Shown one piece after another: positions 36,301-48,009 of a stretch of 64,000 nucleotides of DNA (position 1 is the stretch's first letter; each line of letters opens with the position of its first letter). The notes under the pieces were generated by a model. That model saw nothing but the letters and a program-made list of their open reading frames with translations, was not told the origin of the DNA and did no database searches. Position numbers and translations under genes: made by a program. This DNA comes from Micropterus salmoides (lineage: Eukaryota > Chordata > Actinopteri > Centrarchiformes > Centrarchidae), in contig NW_024040928.1 of assembly GCF_014851395.1 (NCBI RefSeq), forward strand, positions 15,081,012 through 15,145,011, read 5' to 3'.

Positions 36301-39300
36301 GAGATTTTTCAAATGACAGATGCAGATGCACTAGCTTGAGGGCATGCAGCACTCGCCATTAAAAACATTGCATTTCTGTAATTTAAAGGACCAGTGTGTA
36401 GGGTTTGGTGGTATCTAGCTGTGAAGCTGCAGATTGCAACCAGACAACCCTTTTCCTCGCCATCCCCTTCCAAGCCTCAAGGAGAACCAACAGTGGGCGC
36501 TAAACTTGTGAAAAATGCAAAAGGCACTCTCTACAGCCAGTGCTTGTTTTATCTGTTGTACACTAATGTTGAAACACGGCGGTGCAAGATTGCAGACTTG
36601 ATGGATGCGCTATTTGTTTCTCCACGAGAATTTCGATTTTCTTCTTTTTTCTTCGTGTTAAGTCCTGCCTCCTTATCTGCCTCTGACTGGCTAACGCTCA
36701 CCCCACCCTAACCCAAACCAACCTAACCAACAGAGGCAGAGAGTTCCAGCCAATCAGAGGCAGAGTTGTCAAAAATCTGAAAGGGAAAAAGAAAAAGAAC
36801 TCAAACCCACTCCCTCTGTAGATATAAAGGGCTCATTCTAAGGTTACAAAACACAACGATTCTTATTTTCAGGTGATTATACACCAACAAATTACTTCTG
36901 AATATTATATTCCATTACTGCCAATATTCCCCTACATCTTATGTACTGGTCCTCTAATGACATGCATCGCTATTAAGTGTGTAAACATAAACACGAATGA
37001 GTAGCAAATATTGCACTTTGCCCTTGTTGTGATGTATTAATTGTGTGTGCTAACACAAATAAATAGCAAATTTAAGGAATCTCTATTTCCATCCATTTTC
37101 TAAACAGCCATGCACAAATTATATAATTTATTTATCTGTTTGGCTTACCAGCCTCACAAAATTGAAACCCCATTTTCCTACAGTTCCTACAAAAGTTTCT
37201 GTCTTTTGTAGGGCAGACACGCTGTGAACCGCAACTTAAAACTCCACACATTGTGATTAATACATCATCAGATGTCAGTCACTACCGGCACGTTCCAACA
37301 TCACAGTAAAGTTAATACAGGGTTAATATCAAGACACAAACTGAATGTCTCACCCACATGCTTTTAAAAATATAAATCATTTTCTTAAACTATTTGCTGG
37401 AAATGTCAACGTGCACGGGATACCTGTGTTATCGATAAGGTAAGGATACGGGTAGATGTCTTTGGCAAAAGAGAAACAAAGGAAATGTCTGTTAATTCTT
37501 CTCCTGCCATCTTTTCCCCACAGCTCTCTTTATACAATAACAACTGGAGAATTTAAAAAACAGGTTAAGTAATTTGTCCTTCTGAGTCATGTGTGAGGCT
37601 AACTTTTCCATAGTCTGGCAAGAACAGAATCATGACTTGATTGTCCTGTCCACATACTGGAGCATCGTTGTGGAGGTACTGGCCAGCGGCAGACGAGTGG
37701 ACAGAACCACATCTGAGAGCTCAAATCACTCCAACTTTGTAAAGACCTGCTTTAAATAGTATTTGGAAGTAATAAATACTGCATCAAACTACCTGGAGTT
37801 TGAGATTAGAAGGTTTACTGTATATTCTCAAGGCATTTCACTTAGTATCAGGTTAAGTTGAAGGACAGTAAAACAGATACCTACCTTAAGAATAAAGAAT
37901 ATTATTTCTTATGTTGTTTTATGATGCAAACCCCATCTGGTACACCAAGAAAGTTGATTTTTAGAATTATTTTCCAGAACTACTTGACCTATATTCCACT
38001 CTGCTAAACATAAAGTCATGTTTCTTCAAGATTAAAATTAAGGGTGAAAGGCAAGACATTTTAAAATCATCTATGTCCTAGGACCAAGACACTTATCATA
38101 GTTGAAGATAATCTTACTCTTCTCAAACATTCAAGATATTTTCCAATTTTCACCCAAACAGACACCTTTTACCACATGTCTGGACAACTGGATTATAGTT
38201 TAAAAACAAACAACAAAGATTTATATAGGGTGTACTAAACCACAGAATCTTTTGAGGTGTAGAAACCTCTATTACAATAATCCCCCAAAAAGCATCCCAA
38301 CAGACAGCTGATTCACATCAGACAAGGACATGATTCACAAACCACATAATCTAACTGTGTTGCAGTGTAGGCACACTAAATAGCTAAAAATACTAACTTT
38401 ACAATGACATAAATACTGTGCAGTCTTCATTTACTAATTTAAATCATCTTGAGGTTTATATATGTACTAACACATACGTTTCCAGCATCAACCATGGTTG
38501 CCAACTGAAAAACTGCTCTTACCTGGGCCCTGGTAAGCCTGAGGGTGGCCATGTGATACGGAGCCCCAGGGGTCAGCGGGCACTCTTCTCAGTCTGGGTG
38601 CCCTCTGGATTGGACGCCCAGTTGTTGGAGCCCCCTGAGGGGTCTGCGTTCCACACAGACCAGGGATCATTGCCGTTACTAGCCTTGAAGAGACAGAGAG
38701 AGGAAATGTGAGTGAAAGAAGTAGAGAAATGACTGATCAAGTATAGAGAGGGAGAGAAGAGAGAGAACACAGAGTACAGTCTAGTTTGGAGTCTGTTTAA
38801 TGAGAAGCTGATCGAAGTCTTCAAACAACATGCTTTTTCAAACACATGACGCAGACCGGGAATCTGCGAAGGTAACCAGCTTGACTGTGACACCGTAGTT
38901 TGTAAATGCCGCTTACCACATGCAGTAACTTCAAATACCAAAATATGACACAATACTGCATATTTGAAAAACGACACATGCTTACTATGATGAATGTGCA
39001 CACACACACACAACCATTCTCAAGTCCATACTCCGCACGCACCCGCCCACAAACTTCAGAACTTATAAGCTAAAAACGCAACTGCATGCCATGCTTGCAA
39101 GGCAGACATGCTGTGTACACTACTATGAAACGTGTGGGCAGAGGCATGCTATAGACGTGTATGTTTGCCTGTTGTAAGTTGCAGTTAGCTTAATGCTAAC
39201 CAACTACTGCAGGGTCACTTAATACACCACATAATGCATGTAGACATACAGTAGAGTACTGGAAATTAACCAGTTGTTTCACAATTATTTTTATAAAATG

Positions 39301-42300
39301 CTGCAATGACTTTGACACCAGGAACACAGCAGTGAGGAACACTCAGCGCTTTTCAGATGTAGCAGCACCTTTACTGTACACAAAGTAAATAAATAGATGA
39401 CATTTTATTCACACATTTTCACAGTCAGTCTAAATGGCCTTGGAAAATCATTGAAGATTCTTGATGAGTTAATGTTTTTGTTCTGGTCTGATGATTCGTA
39501 AGTGTGACAATTACTCAATTAAAGATGAGATACAAAGTTTCACTTTGGTGCTGATTCATACAACTAAAAGAGAGTGTGGTAGTTGACTGGTGACATGTGT
39601 ATGTGTGCGCTGAAGTGCGAGTCGAACGGAGAGTGTGAGATCATGCTGCAGACAGTCAGAGTAGGAGGGGGAATTTGCCTGAGCAGACCAATCAGAGAGG
39701 AACGGGGCTTGGGGCAGAGAATGGGTAACAGTGGAGGGCTAGGTGTCATGCCACTGGCCTCATCCACCCCCCCAGGTGGCGGTTACCTCATCAGGGGACG
39801 AAAGGTAGGGGGAAACTGGGGTGTCTGGGGTGTCCGGCTGGGGACTTATGCCCCCAGCATCCACCTTGAGGGGGGAAAAGAAGGTGACATCATCACACAG
39901 CGCCAGCAGTGAAGGTTTACACTCAGCTGGGGATGGGTTAAAGTGATGCTGGACACAGATGTGCTTGTGTGTGTGTGTGTGTGTGTGTGAGAGAAGAGAG
40001 AGAGTGAGTGCATCAGGGATGATGGCTGACACATTTCCTGCCTTGACTTAACAACTTACTGCACCCAAATTTCTACTGATCCAGCAGTGCGCTCATACTC
40101 ATGGAACTTCCTGTCTGCTAACGACAAAAGATTTCACTGAAGTCGTTTCCTCTTGGTTCTATTTTACTAGAGCTAAAACCTGTGTCTGTTATAAATGACA
40201 TGACCACAGTAGATATCTTCCACAGCAGCTGCTCTCACTTCTGCATCTCAAGGGTTCTCACACACACACACACACTGCACGAACGTCAGTAAAGCTCCAT
40301 CATCGCTCACTTCTGCTTTCTCTTCCACATCACCCCATCACACATACTTTGGAGAGGGAGAATGGGAACATGGCAGGTGCACTGGGCAAGGTATTTTCAC
40401 TTACTTAAATATACCCACCTAGTTCAGTAGGTGAGTGCATTACCTGGTTTTGTGCAGGTACTGACGGGGGAGCATAGGCATCAAAGATGGACAGGTCCGG
40501 AGGTGCAACATTTCCTACACTTGGAGTAAGTGCAGTGGTTCCTGCTCCCGGTAATGATGGAAAAGGGTTACCGAACTATAAAAAGATTAAAGACAGAGGG
40601 AGAGACAGAAAACCGTCCCATTAGGAGAACAAATCCAGATACTCCAGTGTGATTTAATGACTTTTAAAGGTACATTCTTCTGTAGTAATGTGATCGTCTC
40701 TCTTTGGTATTCCCTGGCTTCGCAAACTGGGTTTTCAACTTTCTCAGTCAAGTGTGACAGCACTGGCTAAGGATATTTAAATTTACACATTTAAATCTGC
40801 TCTACTGCTTGTCAATATGAAGATACCACACTTAAATTATTCTGGGTATGTTTGTAGTTCAACATCCATTTGGTTTTGTAGATTTCTTTTACCAGTGTAG
40901 GGTGCACTGAAATAGAAAGTACTTTCTTGGGAAACAGGATGTGTCCTGATGTTTTTCATTAGATATTACATAAACAAGTGCAATTGCCATCAGTGGGTTT
41001 TTATGACTTAGTGTGAAAAAGCTAGGAAAAAAGGAGGTAACTTAAGGTCAGACAAACACACAAATCCACATGAGCTTGTTTGCTAAGTAAAGTAGCCTCT
41101 CTCGTACACACAGACACTACATTGTTGGATGTGTTGTTTAGAGTGAGGCTGAACTGTTAAACAGACTCCACAGACTTTACTTTTAACCAAACTCTCTGTC
41201 TCTTCTTAAATGTCTTCAGAGTGAATCATATCCTCATGATGAAGTCAGAGTCACTGGATCAAGCTGGACACCCACACCCGACACACACAGACACACACAG
41301 ACACACACCCTAATCAGCAAAACCCTGAAGGAGGCACATCCTGTTGTGATTTTACTTTCAAGCAAGAGACAGCACCACAGTCTGCAGTCAATGCAGAAAC
41401 ATATCCATGTCTATGACGACAAATATCTAACTGATAGAGGCACTGAGCTGTTGAAAAGTTAAATATTTGGTATATAGTTGGTTCACACTGTGCATCTTGA
41501 CCTTAAAGCATGATAGCAGACAGCTTTATATCTTAATTTCCAGGAGGGTAACCTATTTTAGATACCGTGTCAGATGTGAGAGGTCATGCACTAAGTGACT
41601 GTCTAGCTTACCTCAATGTAGTCTTCAGGCACCAGTCCAACATTCCCTCTAGAGTTCTGTGCTTCAATCCAGCCGCCTCCAATATTCTGAAATAGAGTGG
41701 GACCCAAAACAACATGTCAGCATAGCAAATGACCTGGACTGGCTCGGGCCAGCAGAGTAGGTGTCTGCATCACATACAAAAAAAGAACATGTTACGGGGG
41801 GGGGGAGGGGGGGGGGTCAATGTGTTTCAATGCACTGCAGTAACCAAATTCCACTAAAACACACATTTACACACAGCTGGTCTTTAGTCAGATATCTCCT
41901 ACAGTATTTTCAAATGATTTGGTTGATCTCACTTGGTGAGAAGTCACACTAAAGCCTTATTTCCACTGGATGGTTTGTATTAGTTAGTTTGGTACCAGGT
42001 ACATTTCTCAATTTCATTTTCCACTGCATAGTATGGGATTCTGCTGATTATCATAGCGGCGTCTCATGAAAGTGCAGCGACATCACCTTGCAGTCACTAT
42101 TGATTTTAACGATGTCCTGTGTTGTGCATGTGACAATTCTCTCTGACCAATCAGTGGTCTGCAGTAGAGCCCGACTGTTATGGGATTTTTAAGACTGATA
42201 CTAATTTTGATATTTGGGGATTTTAAAATCTATTATATCTGCCTATATTCTTTTTTCCCCCCTTTTCTTTTCAGAAAAACACAATTATCCCTAACATTTG

Positions 42301-45300
42301 TTACGTGCGGTTATGAGACCTCAACGAAATAACGCAGTTTAAAAATAAACTTTCTTTAATTGTTATAAATAGTTGAACAAACGTACAGTTGATTGCTGTG
42401 TTTTGTGTTGGATTTGTGGTTTTCCAAGCATGTGCGCTGCCAAAAGGGGGTTGCAGAGTGCCCTCTGGTGGATAAACAATATAACGACAACACTCATAAC
42501 ATGACTAATGCCGCATTCAGACCAACCTCGAATTTTCGCCTGGCGACACTTTCCTCGCATGAGTACATTCGCTGCAAGTGTTCACACACAACGCGAGAAG
42601 GCGATTTTAACGCGATAATGTAAATATACACAACTCGCCTTTACTACAACTGTATGAACCCAAAGTAAACATTTTGCTGTGATTAAATAGCAATAAACGG
42701 ATTAAACTGATGCCGAAATAACTACAACATGATGCAGATTTGTTAAACATATCAATTCGTGCTTTGTCAGGTCTGTCAGCAAGACAGCAGGACAACAACT
42801 TTTAAAATGTTTGTTTTCTGAATGGAGTTTGGATCGATCAGGGCTATGCAATGCTAACTTGGTCACAGTAAAGTACAATGATAGCTGAAATAAAGTTACA
42901 GACACGTTTTCTGAACTCACCAGGTAGTTCAACTTCCTCGCTTTCTTTTCTCCAAGTGATGTCCAGTTTAGTCCGGTTTTTATATAAATATGAAGTCTTG
43001 TCCTACAGAGCTAACGACGCTAACAACAACACTGCTGAGAAGCTCCAGTGAAGCTCACCGCCCCGAACGCTCGCTTCGCTTTTGGTCTGAAAGCACCAAA
43101 TGCGTATTCCCTCTGTCATCTCAGCTCACTTGGAACCTCGACAGAGGAACCAGGAACCACGTACTGCGCACAACATTTGCCAGTGGAAAACCAAAAAAGA
43201 TGAGATCCAAAAAAGTTGAATTGAGTTGAGCCATGCCCTACCATGCAACGGAAATTAGGCATTGTTTGAAAGGACACACTACCGGTAACGATGTTCCCTT
43301 TGATCCTGTTGCTCTGCTGCTATAGCAATACTTACATGCACATGCAATTACGTGCACTTCTGCAGAAACCCTGCAGGGTTCACCAGAAAAAATTAGCTGT
43401 GTTACTATAGCCGTGTTTCTCTTAATTCATTATGGCAAGTAAGGAAACCCGGTGTCCCATTTACACGTCCTTTAAGAAATGAGGTTAAAGTAAAAGCTGA
43501 TAACAACCAGGTTGCCAGAGTATCTGTAAACACAGTGAATGCTCCCAGGACAAATTCCCCTGTCAGTTTATTTAGTAGAGTCTGTTCCTTATACAGTAGG
43601 CTTTGATTAGAAAACTATGTAGGTCTGCACACAGTGAGTGACCTTTGAACTGTTGGCAAAGTGCTGTAATGACATCATGTTTTTAGACAACCTGAGATCA
43701 TGTGAGTTGGGCCTTTACACAACTGTTGCTTTTCAACAGCATTGTAACAGAAGAGTCACAGACATTTAAATTTTAGGGTACAACACACAAAGCTATAATA
43801 GTTAATAAAACTAGACTTTTAGGCAGAAAATACCACCACTGAAGAAGACAATGATTTAAAGAAAACTGAAATTTCATAGTACAAGCTGACAATTTATGAA
43901 TTAAATCAAACTTTCTAGGAGCTAGGGACAGAAGGAAGGTAGAGGAGTGCTGGTATAGATGTACCTGATTGGTGATAGTGACTGTCTCGCCTTCTTTCAC
44001 CGTCAACTCGTTGTTTCCAGGCTCAGCAGTGAAGTCATATAAAACTTGTGCCTGAAGATAATCAAGAAAATGCACACAAGGCTTTTATGACAGGCTTTAA
44101 GACAGCTCAGGAGCATAAACACACATGCGTATGTGTGCATGCACACACATATATTAGCAAAGCACCCAGCATTTTAAATCTTATGGAGTAAAGTTAGGAC
44201 TCTGTGAAACAGGCTAAACTAGTTCTTCTGGCAATATTGTGTGGACTCTGTGAAACTATGCACCAGTATCAACTAAAAACAAGGGCAGAACCATCACGTT
44301 ACCCGGTTCAGGGTAATACAGGAGCCTGCAGTTCTTCTTATACTGACCCACATCTGCTAATCTTCCCTTCCCCCTTTGGCCCCTGGAGACGCACACAAAC
44401 AAAAACAAACACATCTAATAAAGAGTGTGAAAACTAATCTAAATATGACTTCTCTTTTCACGGCTGACTACCCAGCCTACCCACTCATTTATTTTCATAC
44501 GTTTGACTATCCAAATTCACTCGGATTGCTAGTTCTTATCCAAACTAAAAAGTCAGCATGCCATGTGTTATCAAAACATTATCTAATTCACAGTGCCTGA
44601 CTAACTAACTTTTTCATTAACCAATGACGTGGAATGCAAGGCTATTTGCTCTTCCTTGAACAGAGATCTATTTTGGTGCTGGCCTGCCACCTCCCTGGAG
44701 GCGAGCAAGCTGGATGATGAGACAAAGAGTTATGAATGTTTCTGGCCACAGCCTCAGCTCTGCTGGCTCAGTTACTAATGGTATGTAGTGAAAGCTCGTT
44801 GTTCCCGCTTTGGGGTCTGCTTGGGATCTGGAGTCCCCATCCAATCAAATCTGTGTTTTTCTTATTACTTTACTTGGAAGATTGACCGTTGACACTTCAC
44901 TGCTCACTTTAAATCTGACACATGCACCGATGAGCATGATTTTGTGACATCCCAACTAGTTTGGATGCCAATCCTGGTCCAATATGCAACTTAAACAATG
45001 GTGATGTTTTCAGTGACAGTTTCTGAAATCAACAACATCTACCTAATCATCCATGCTGTATTTTTATCCATTTCTGATTATGACAAGAGGTGAGAATTAA
45101 TACTTTATTTTTTGTGGAAAAAACATATCAGACCCCCCCCCCCCCGCCGCACACACACACACACACACAAATACAAAGCCTTAGACCAACTCACCTATTT
45201 TCTGTTAATTATAATAATACTCAAACTGTTCATACTAACAGTAGCTCAAATGACTGTGTTAATAATACTTAAACCAACTGTATTAATGTTGATCACGCAC

Positions 45301-45763
45301 TGTAATCGCTCTCGAAGATTAACAATAACTCTCACTTATACACACTGTACAAAGAATGAACAAAAAGCCAAACACACGCCAAAGACTACATTTCCCAGCA
45401 TTCCGCGGAGGTAGCAATGACCCGCACTGGAAAGGTAGTAAAATGTCACAAGACACTTTCTTAATGAGAAACATTTTCCATGTAACAGCAAAAACATTCG
45501 TATCACATTTACCGCATGCAGACGTGTTATAGGCGTCCATTACACGCTTCCAAACTAGAGTACTAAAATGTTTGTGACTCTTAATATGAAGCTCGTCGAG
45601 TGTAGATCTAATGCGAGCCACTCTGCCTGTGCTCCTACAAGTCCTTAGCCCGCATTTTTCGTACAAGAAAAAAACAACTGTCAGGGGAAACTGGAGCAGG
45701 TAATACACACGGGTTTTAGTTAAAACAGCCTGGGAAAGTTGCCAGACTTACCTTTAGCGCCAT
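30307..45763 (-). CDS. snx9: Sorting nexin 9 (SH3-PX-BAR)
   Basis: Twenty coding exons in minus order: 45,752-45,763; 43,965-44,051; 41,612-41,686; 40,444-40,575; 39,787-39,864; 38,523-38,683; 37,424-37,459; 35,503-35,641; 34,883-34,967; 34,522-34,647; 34,258-34,375; 34,013-34,143; 33,656-33,759; 33,436-33,536; 33,170-33,247; 32,880-32,956; 31,702-31,791; 30,688-30,802; 30,502-30,593; 30,307-30,354. The N-terminal SH3 domain has ALYDF-type VLYDFTAEPGNNELTV and GGGWIEA. A low-complexity acidic linker follows with NDPWS and WDDEWDD motifs. The PX domain includes RYKHFDWLYERL, and a C-terminal BAR region includes KTYEEIA and YDYNRVMQLYLEEQV. SNX9 couples PI(4,5)P2 membrane, dynamin and actin in clathrin endocytosis. 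Total ~627 residues with both small exons, ~589 without, near the ~595 of human SNX9. Odd features are a one-base frame break in exon 6 and a GC donor after exon 14. The a/b teleost paralog is not resolved. Confidence 0.93.
35886..36087 (-). mobile_element. tRNA-derived SINE, copy 2
   Basis: The best preserved of three copies. On the minus strand: head with B-box-like GGTTCGATTCC, body with CCTCGTTGCTCCAGAGGCGT and tail TTGGATAAAAGCGTCAACTA. It lies in the snx9 intron between exons 7 and 8. Confidence 0.85.
36383..36957. mobile_element. TTAA-type MITE
   Basis: The ends are inverted: TTAAAGGACCAGTGTGTAGG at the left and, read inward on the other strand, TTAGAGGACCAGTACATAAG at the right (TTAA mutated to CTAA on the plus strand). 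TTAA at the ends fits a piggyBac- or Kolobok-like target site. The interior matches a common percomorph MITE ('GATATAAAGGGCTCATTCTA', 'CAGGTGATTATACACCAA'). There is no transposase. The centre holds an extra inverted repeat. Confidence 0.75.
37424..37459 (-). CDS. snx9: snx9 exon 7, candidate 36-nt microexon
   Basis: The acceptor is TTTCTCTTTTGCCAAAG and the donor ACACAG|GTATCC. The exon is a multiple of three, enters and leaves in phase 1, and adds 12 residues rich in Tyr/Pro (IYPYPYLIDNT) just before the acidic WDDEW linker. Skipping it keeps the frame, and I do not recall an equivalent in human SNX9. It could be a regulated cassette or a chance splice-site pair. Confidence 0.5.
39787..39864 (-). 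CDS. snx9: snx9 exon 5, candidate 78-nt cassette
   Basis: A strong polypyrimidine tract and acceptor (TTTTCCCCCCTCAAG) and the donor GATGAG|GTAACC bound an open exon in phase 0 on both sides, matching its neighbours. It encodes 26 residues rich in Pro, Ser and Asp with repeated PDTP-type motifs in the linker after the SH3 domain. Inclusion or skipping would not change the frame. Confidence 0.55.
39967..39990 (+). repeat. TG microsatellite
   Basis: (TG)n tract in a snx9 intron. Confidence 0.9.
41795..41817 (+). repeat. G-run tract
   Basis: Two runs of G separated by a single A, adjacent to snx9 exon 3 on its upstream side. It could form a quadruplex; run lengths in such tracts are often unreliable in assemblies. 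Confidence 0.8.
41953..43259. mobile_element. DNA-transposon remnant with nested repeats
   Basis: The ends are imperfect inverted repeats: GCCTTATTTCCACTGGATGG at the left and, on the opposite strand from the right, GCCTAATTTCCGTTGCATGG. Just inside lie 'GGTACCAGGTAC' and 'GGAACCAGGAACCACG', typical of a fish DNA element. Inside are a fragment with 'GTAGAGCCCGACTGTTATGG' (~42,165-42,505) and a second inverted-repeat element (~42,509-43,100). No transposase frame is present. The whole lies in the snx9 intron between exons 2 and 3. Confidence 0.6.
42509..43100. mobile_element. Nested inverted-repeat element
   Basis: The left end ATGCCGCATTCAGACCAA is mirrored at the right end by TTGGTCTGAAAGCA. 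The subterminal sequences are rich in GCGA/TCGC motifs in opposite orientations. It looks like a non-autonomous DNA transposon inserted in the larger remnant. No clear target-site duplication was found by eye. Confidence 0.5.
45133..45169 (+). repeat. C run and CA microsatellite
   Basis: A run of C followed by (CA)n in snx9 intron 1. Confidence 0.9.
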
Positions 45764-46125
45764 TGTCGAAGCATTGATCAATCATTACAAAAGCAGGCCC
45801 TGCAGTTTTCAGGTTTTCCAATCCTCAGCTGGACATTTCCCCCTGCTGCTTTTCAACTAAAAGCGAAGAAAACACGGTGATTCCTCCCGGTGGAGAGCCG
45901 CCGTACCACAGACTTTAACACATTACTAAAAACAGCGTGATACTTAAAAACTCAGAAACCTGCATAAAGCACGGTAGTAGAAGACTGGTTCGGTGCGACT
46001 GTAAGTTTGAACCGCGCAGAGAGCTGCTGACAGCACGGAGGGAGTGACCTGCACCGCGGAGAGAAACCGGAAAGGTAGTCTAGGGACTATACGGAACAGC
46101 GGCCCTCCAAGACGTCACTATTTAA
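45764..46125 (-). promoter_or_regulatory. snx9: snx9 5' UTR and promoter region
   Basis: Immediately upstream of the snx9 start, the sequence is richer in G+C and CpG than its surroundings (45,880-46,080), consistent with a housekeeping-type promoter and 5' UTR. A CRE-like GACGTCAC lies at 46,111-46,118. The transcription start cannot be placed from sequence. Confidence 0.45.
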
Positions 46126-46305
46126 ATTACAATTAAAATGAAAGTGGAAATCGTCTCACTTAAAGTAAAATATAAGGAACAACTACAACGCAAATAACAT
46201 CAGGCAAACCAAAAAATGGCAAAATGTTAGAATCACAAAAATAAAACTTAGCTAATAATCTTAACAGGAAAAAAAACTTTTACAGTTATTTATTAACCAG
46301 TGAAG

Positions 46306-46334
46306 AATTATTATTATTATTATTATTATTATTA
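46306..46334 (+). repeat. ATT microsatellite
   Basis: (TTA)n tract in the spacer between snx9 and the monooxygenase gene. Confidence 0.9.
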
Positions 46335-47890
46335 AATTAGTAATAGCATCAGTCAAACTGTTATTAGGCCTATGTCTAGTAAAACAATAGCCGCCATCCA
46401 AATGTGTCCTTAAAAAAATCCTAATAAGTTTTTGAACATTTGAAAATCGTCGTTTAAGTCGTTTTTATTGGTTATTAAGTCCTATGCCATTTTCCCGAAA
46501 TACATAAACTTTGCTCACAGGTCCTAACGACATTAGGCGAGTTGATTTTATTCTTTTCTTCCCAAGCAGTAGTCAAGATCCGGTGTGTTATTCTAACCTC
46601 AAGGCAGCTACTGTAGTGTGTTTACTGACAGCGTTGTTGAAGGCCCACGTAACGGCTGAATGGGAGCGACCCTGGACTTATGTCCTATGCTGAAGTCAGC
46701 CTCTGCTGGGCTCAATGTGCTATTGCATTACAAAGAAAGGTCTATCATTGATGTCTGTGGTCTGGATCGGACACATACACACACATCTACCCTGCAGGTT
46801 TTTATCCTTAAAGACAAAACATCAGAAATAATTTGACTAAAAAACTAGAAAGCTTGTTAAATTTTTAGCCTTGTAGGTGCAAACACTGTTAAAAGTCTTT
46901 AAAATGTTAGTTGTTTAAATCTGAGATATTGGCAGGATGAAGTTGAATCTCTTAAACCAGTGTCAGGTCTGGCTTGATGTAGAGACCACCTCTTTACAGC
47001 CGTTTTAATATTTTCCTCCTCTACAGATACACACCTACATGCGTACTCTGGGCTTGCTTTGCTGTGCTGTATTACTAGTATTGAATTTACACTAAAGAGT
47101 GAAAGTTATCCATCCTTACTTCATGTGTTTTGATTTACTCTCAGGGATGAGGGCCATCCTATATATCTTGCCCTGTCCATAATATCATATTCAAGTTCAA
47201 TTGCTAAAAGCTCTGCATTTTCAGTAAGCACTGAAAGCACTTTAACTGTCATTTGAGGTGTAAACGATGAAAGCAATTAAAATTTTATGTTGCATCGACA
47301 GAGATAGCTCCCTGTAAATATTGTGTGTCCGTTGATGTGTAGTGGCTGAGGGCAGTTGAGATTTCTGTTAAAGCTGAAGTGCCAGAGCAAGTTGAAGTGT
47401 GTGATGTGTAAATAGTAATAATAATAATAAAGATTGACAGTAATTATGAGAATATGAGTGTTCATCTCATCAAAATGAGAGGTACGCCTTTGATTCCTGC
47501 TCCCTCCTCGTCACCTCCTCATATATCAAACAGCTGAGGCCAGCAGTGGTCTCACTTGTCTGTCAATGGGAAAGAACCGGTGGAACAGGTTGAAATCAAT
47601 GTGGGAGTAGCTTAGAGGGAATACAGTTTACTGCAAGTAGGTGAAGCCCACCTGACCACAGCTCATTGAGAGAGACTGATATGATTGTGTAGTTACATGA
47701 AAAGACTTGAGTGGGAGCCTGAATCTGCAGAGCACTGAGAATAAGCTTTGAAAAATTATTAATTTGAAAGTATGGCACAATTTAGCACAAAAATAAGTAA
47801 AATCCAGCTGTTTGTCGATCCACAAGGGCAAATACCAAATGACTAAGCACTTTTTGCCTGTATCACTTGAGTTCATCTAGCAACACAGGT
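46335..47890. other. Spacer upstream of monooxygenase gene
   Basis: Non-coding AT-rich sequence between the divergent snx9 and DBH-like genes. A short (AAT)n tract sits near 47.41 kb. No gene recognised. Confidence 0.55.
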
Positions 47891-47891
47891 G

Positions 47892-47947
47892 TAGGAGGAG
47901 GAGGAGAAGGAGGAGAAGGAGGAGAAGGAGGGCGGGAGGGTTGGAGG
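47892..47947 (+). repeat. GGA-rich tract near gene start
   Basis: Tandem GGAGAA/GGA units about 60-120 bases before the monooxygenase start codon. Such purine tracts often lie in promoters or 5' UTRs and may bind GAGA/Sp1-type factors; function is not shown. Confidence 0.7.
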
Positions 47948-48009
47948 GTACTTGGAAACACTACAGACGGTGAGCTCAGTTTGCAGACCTTCAACTTCAC
48001 AGAGACATC

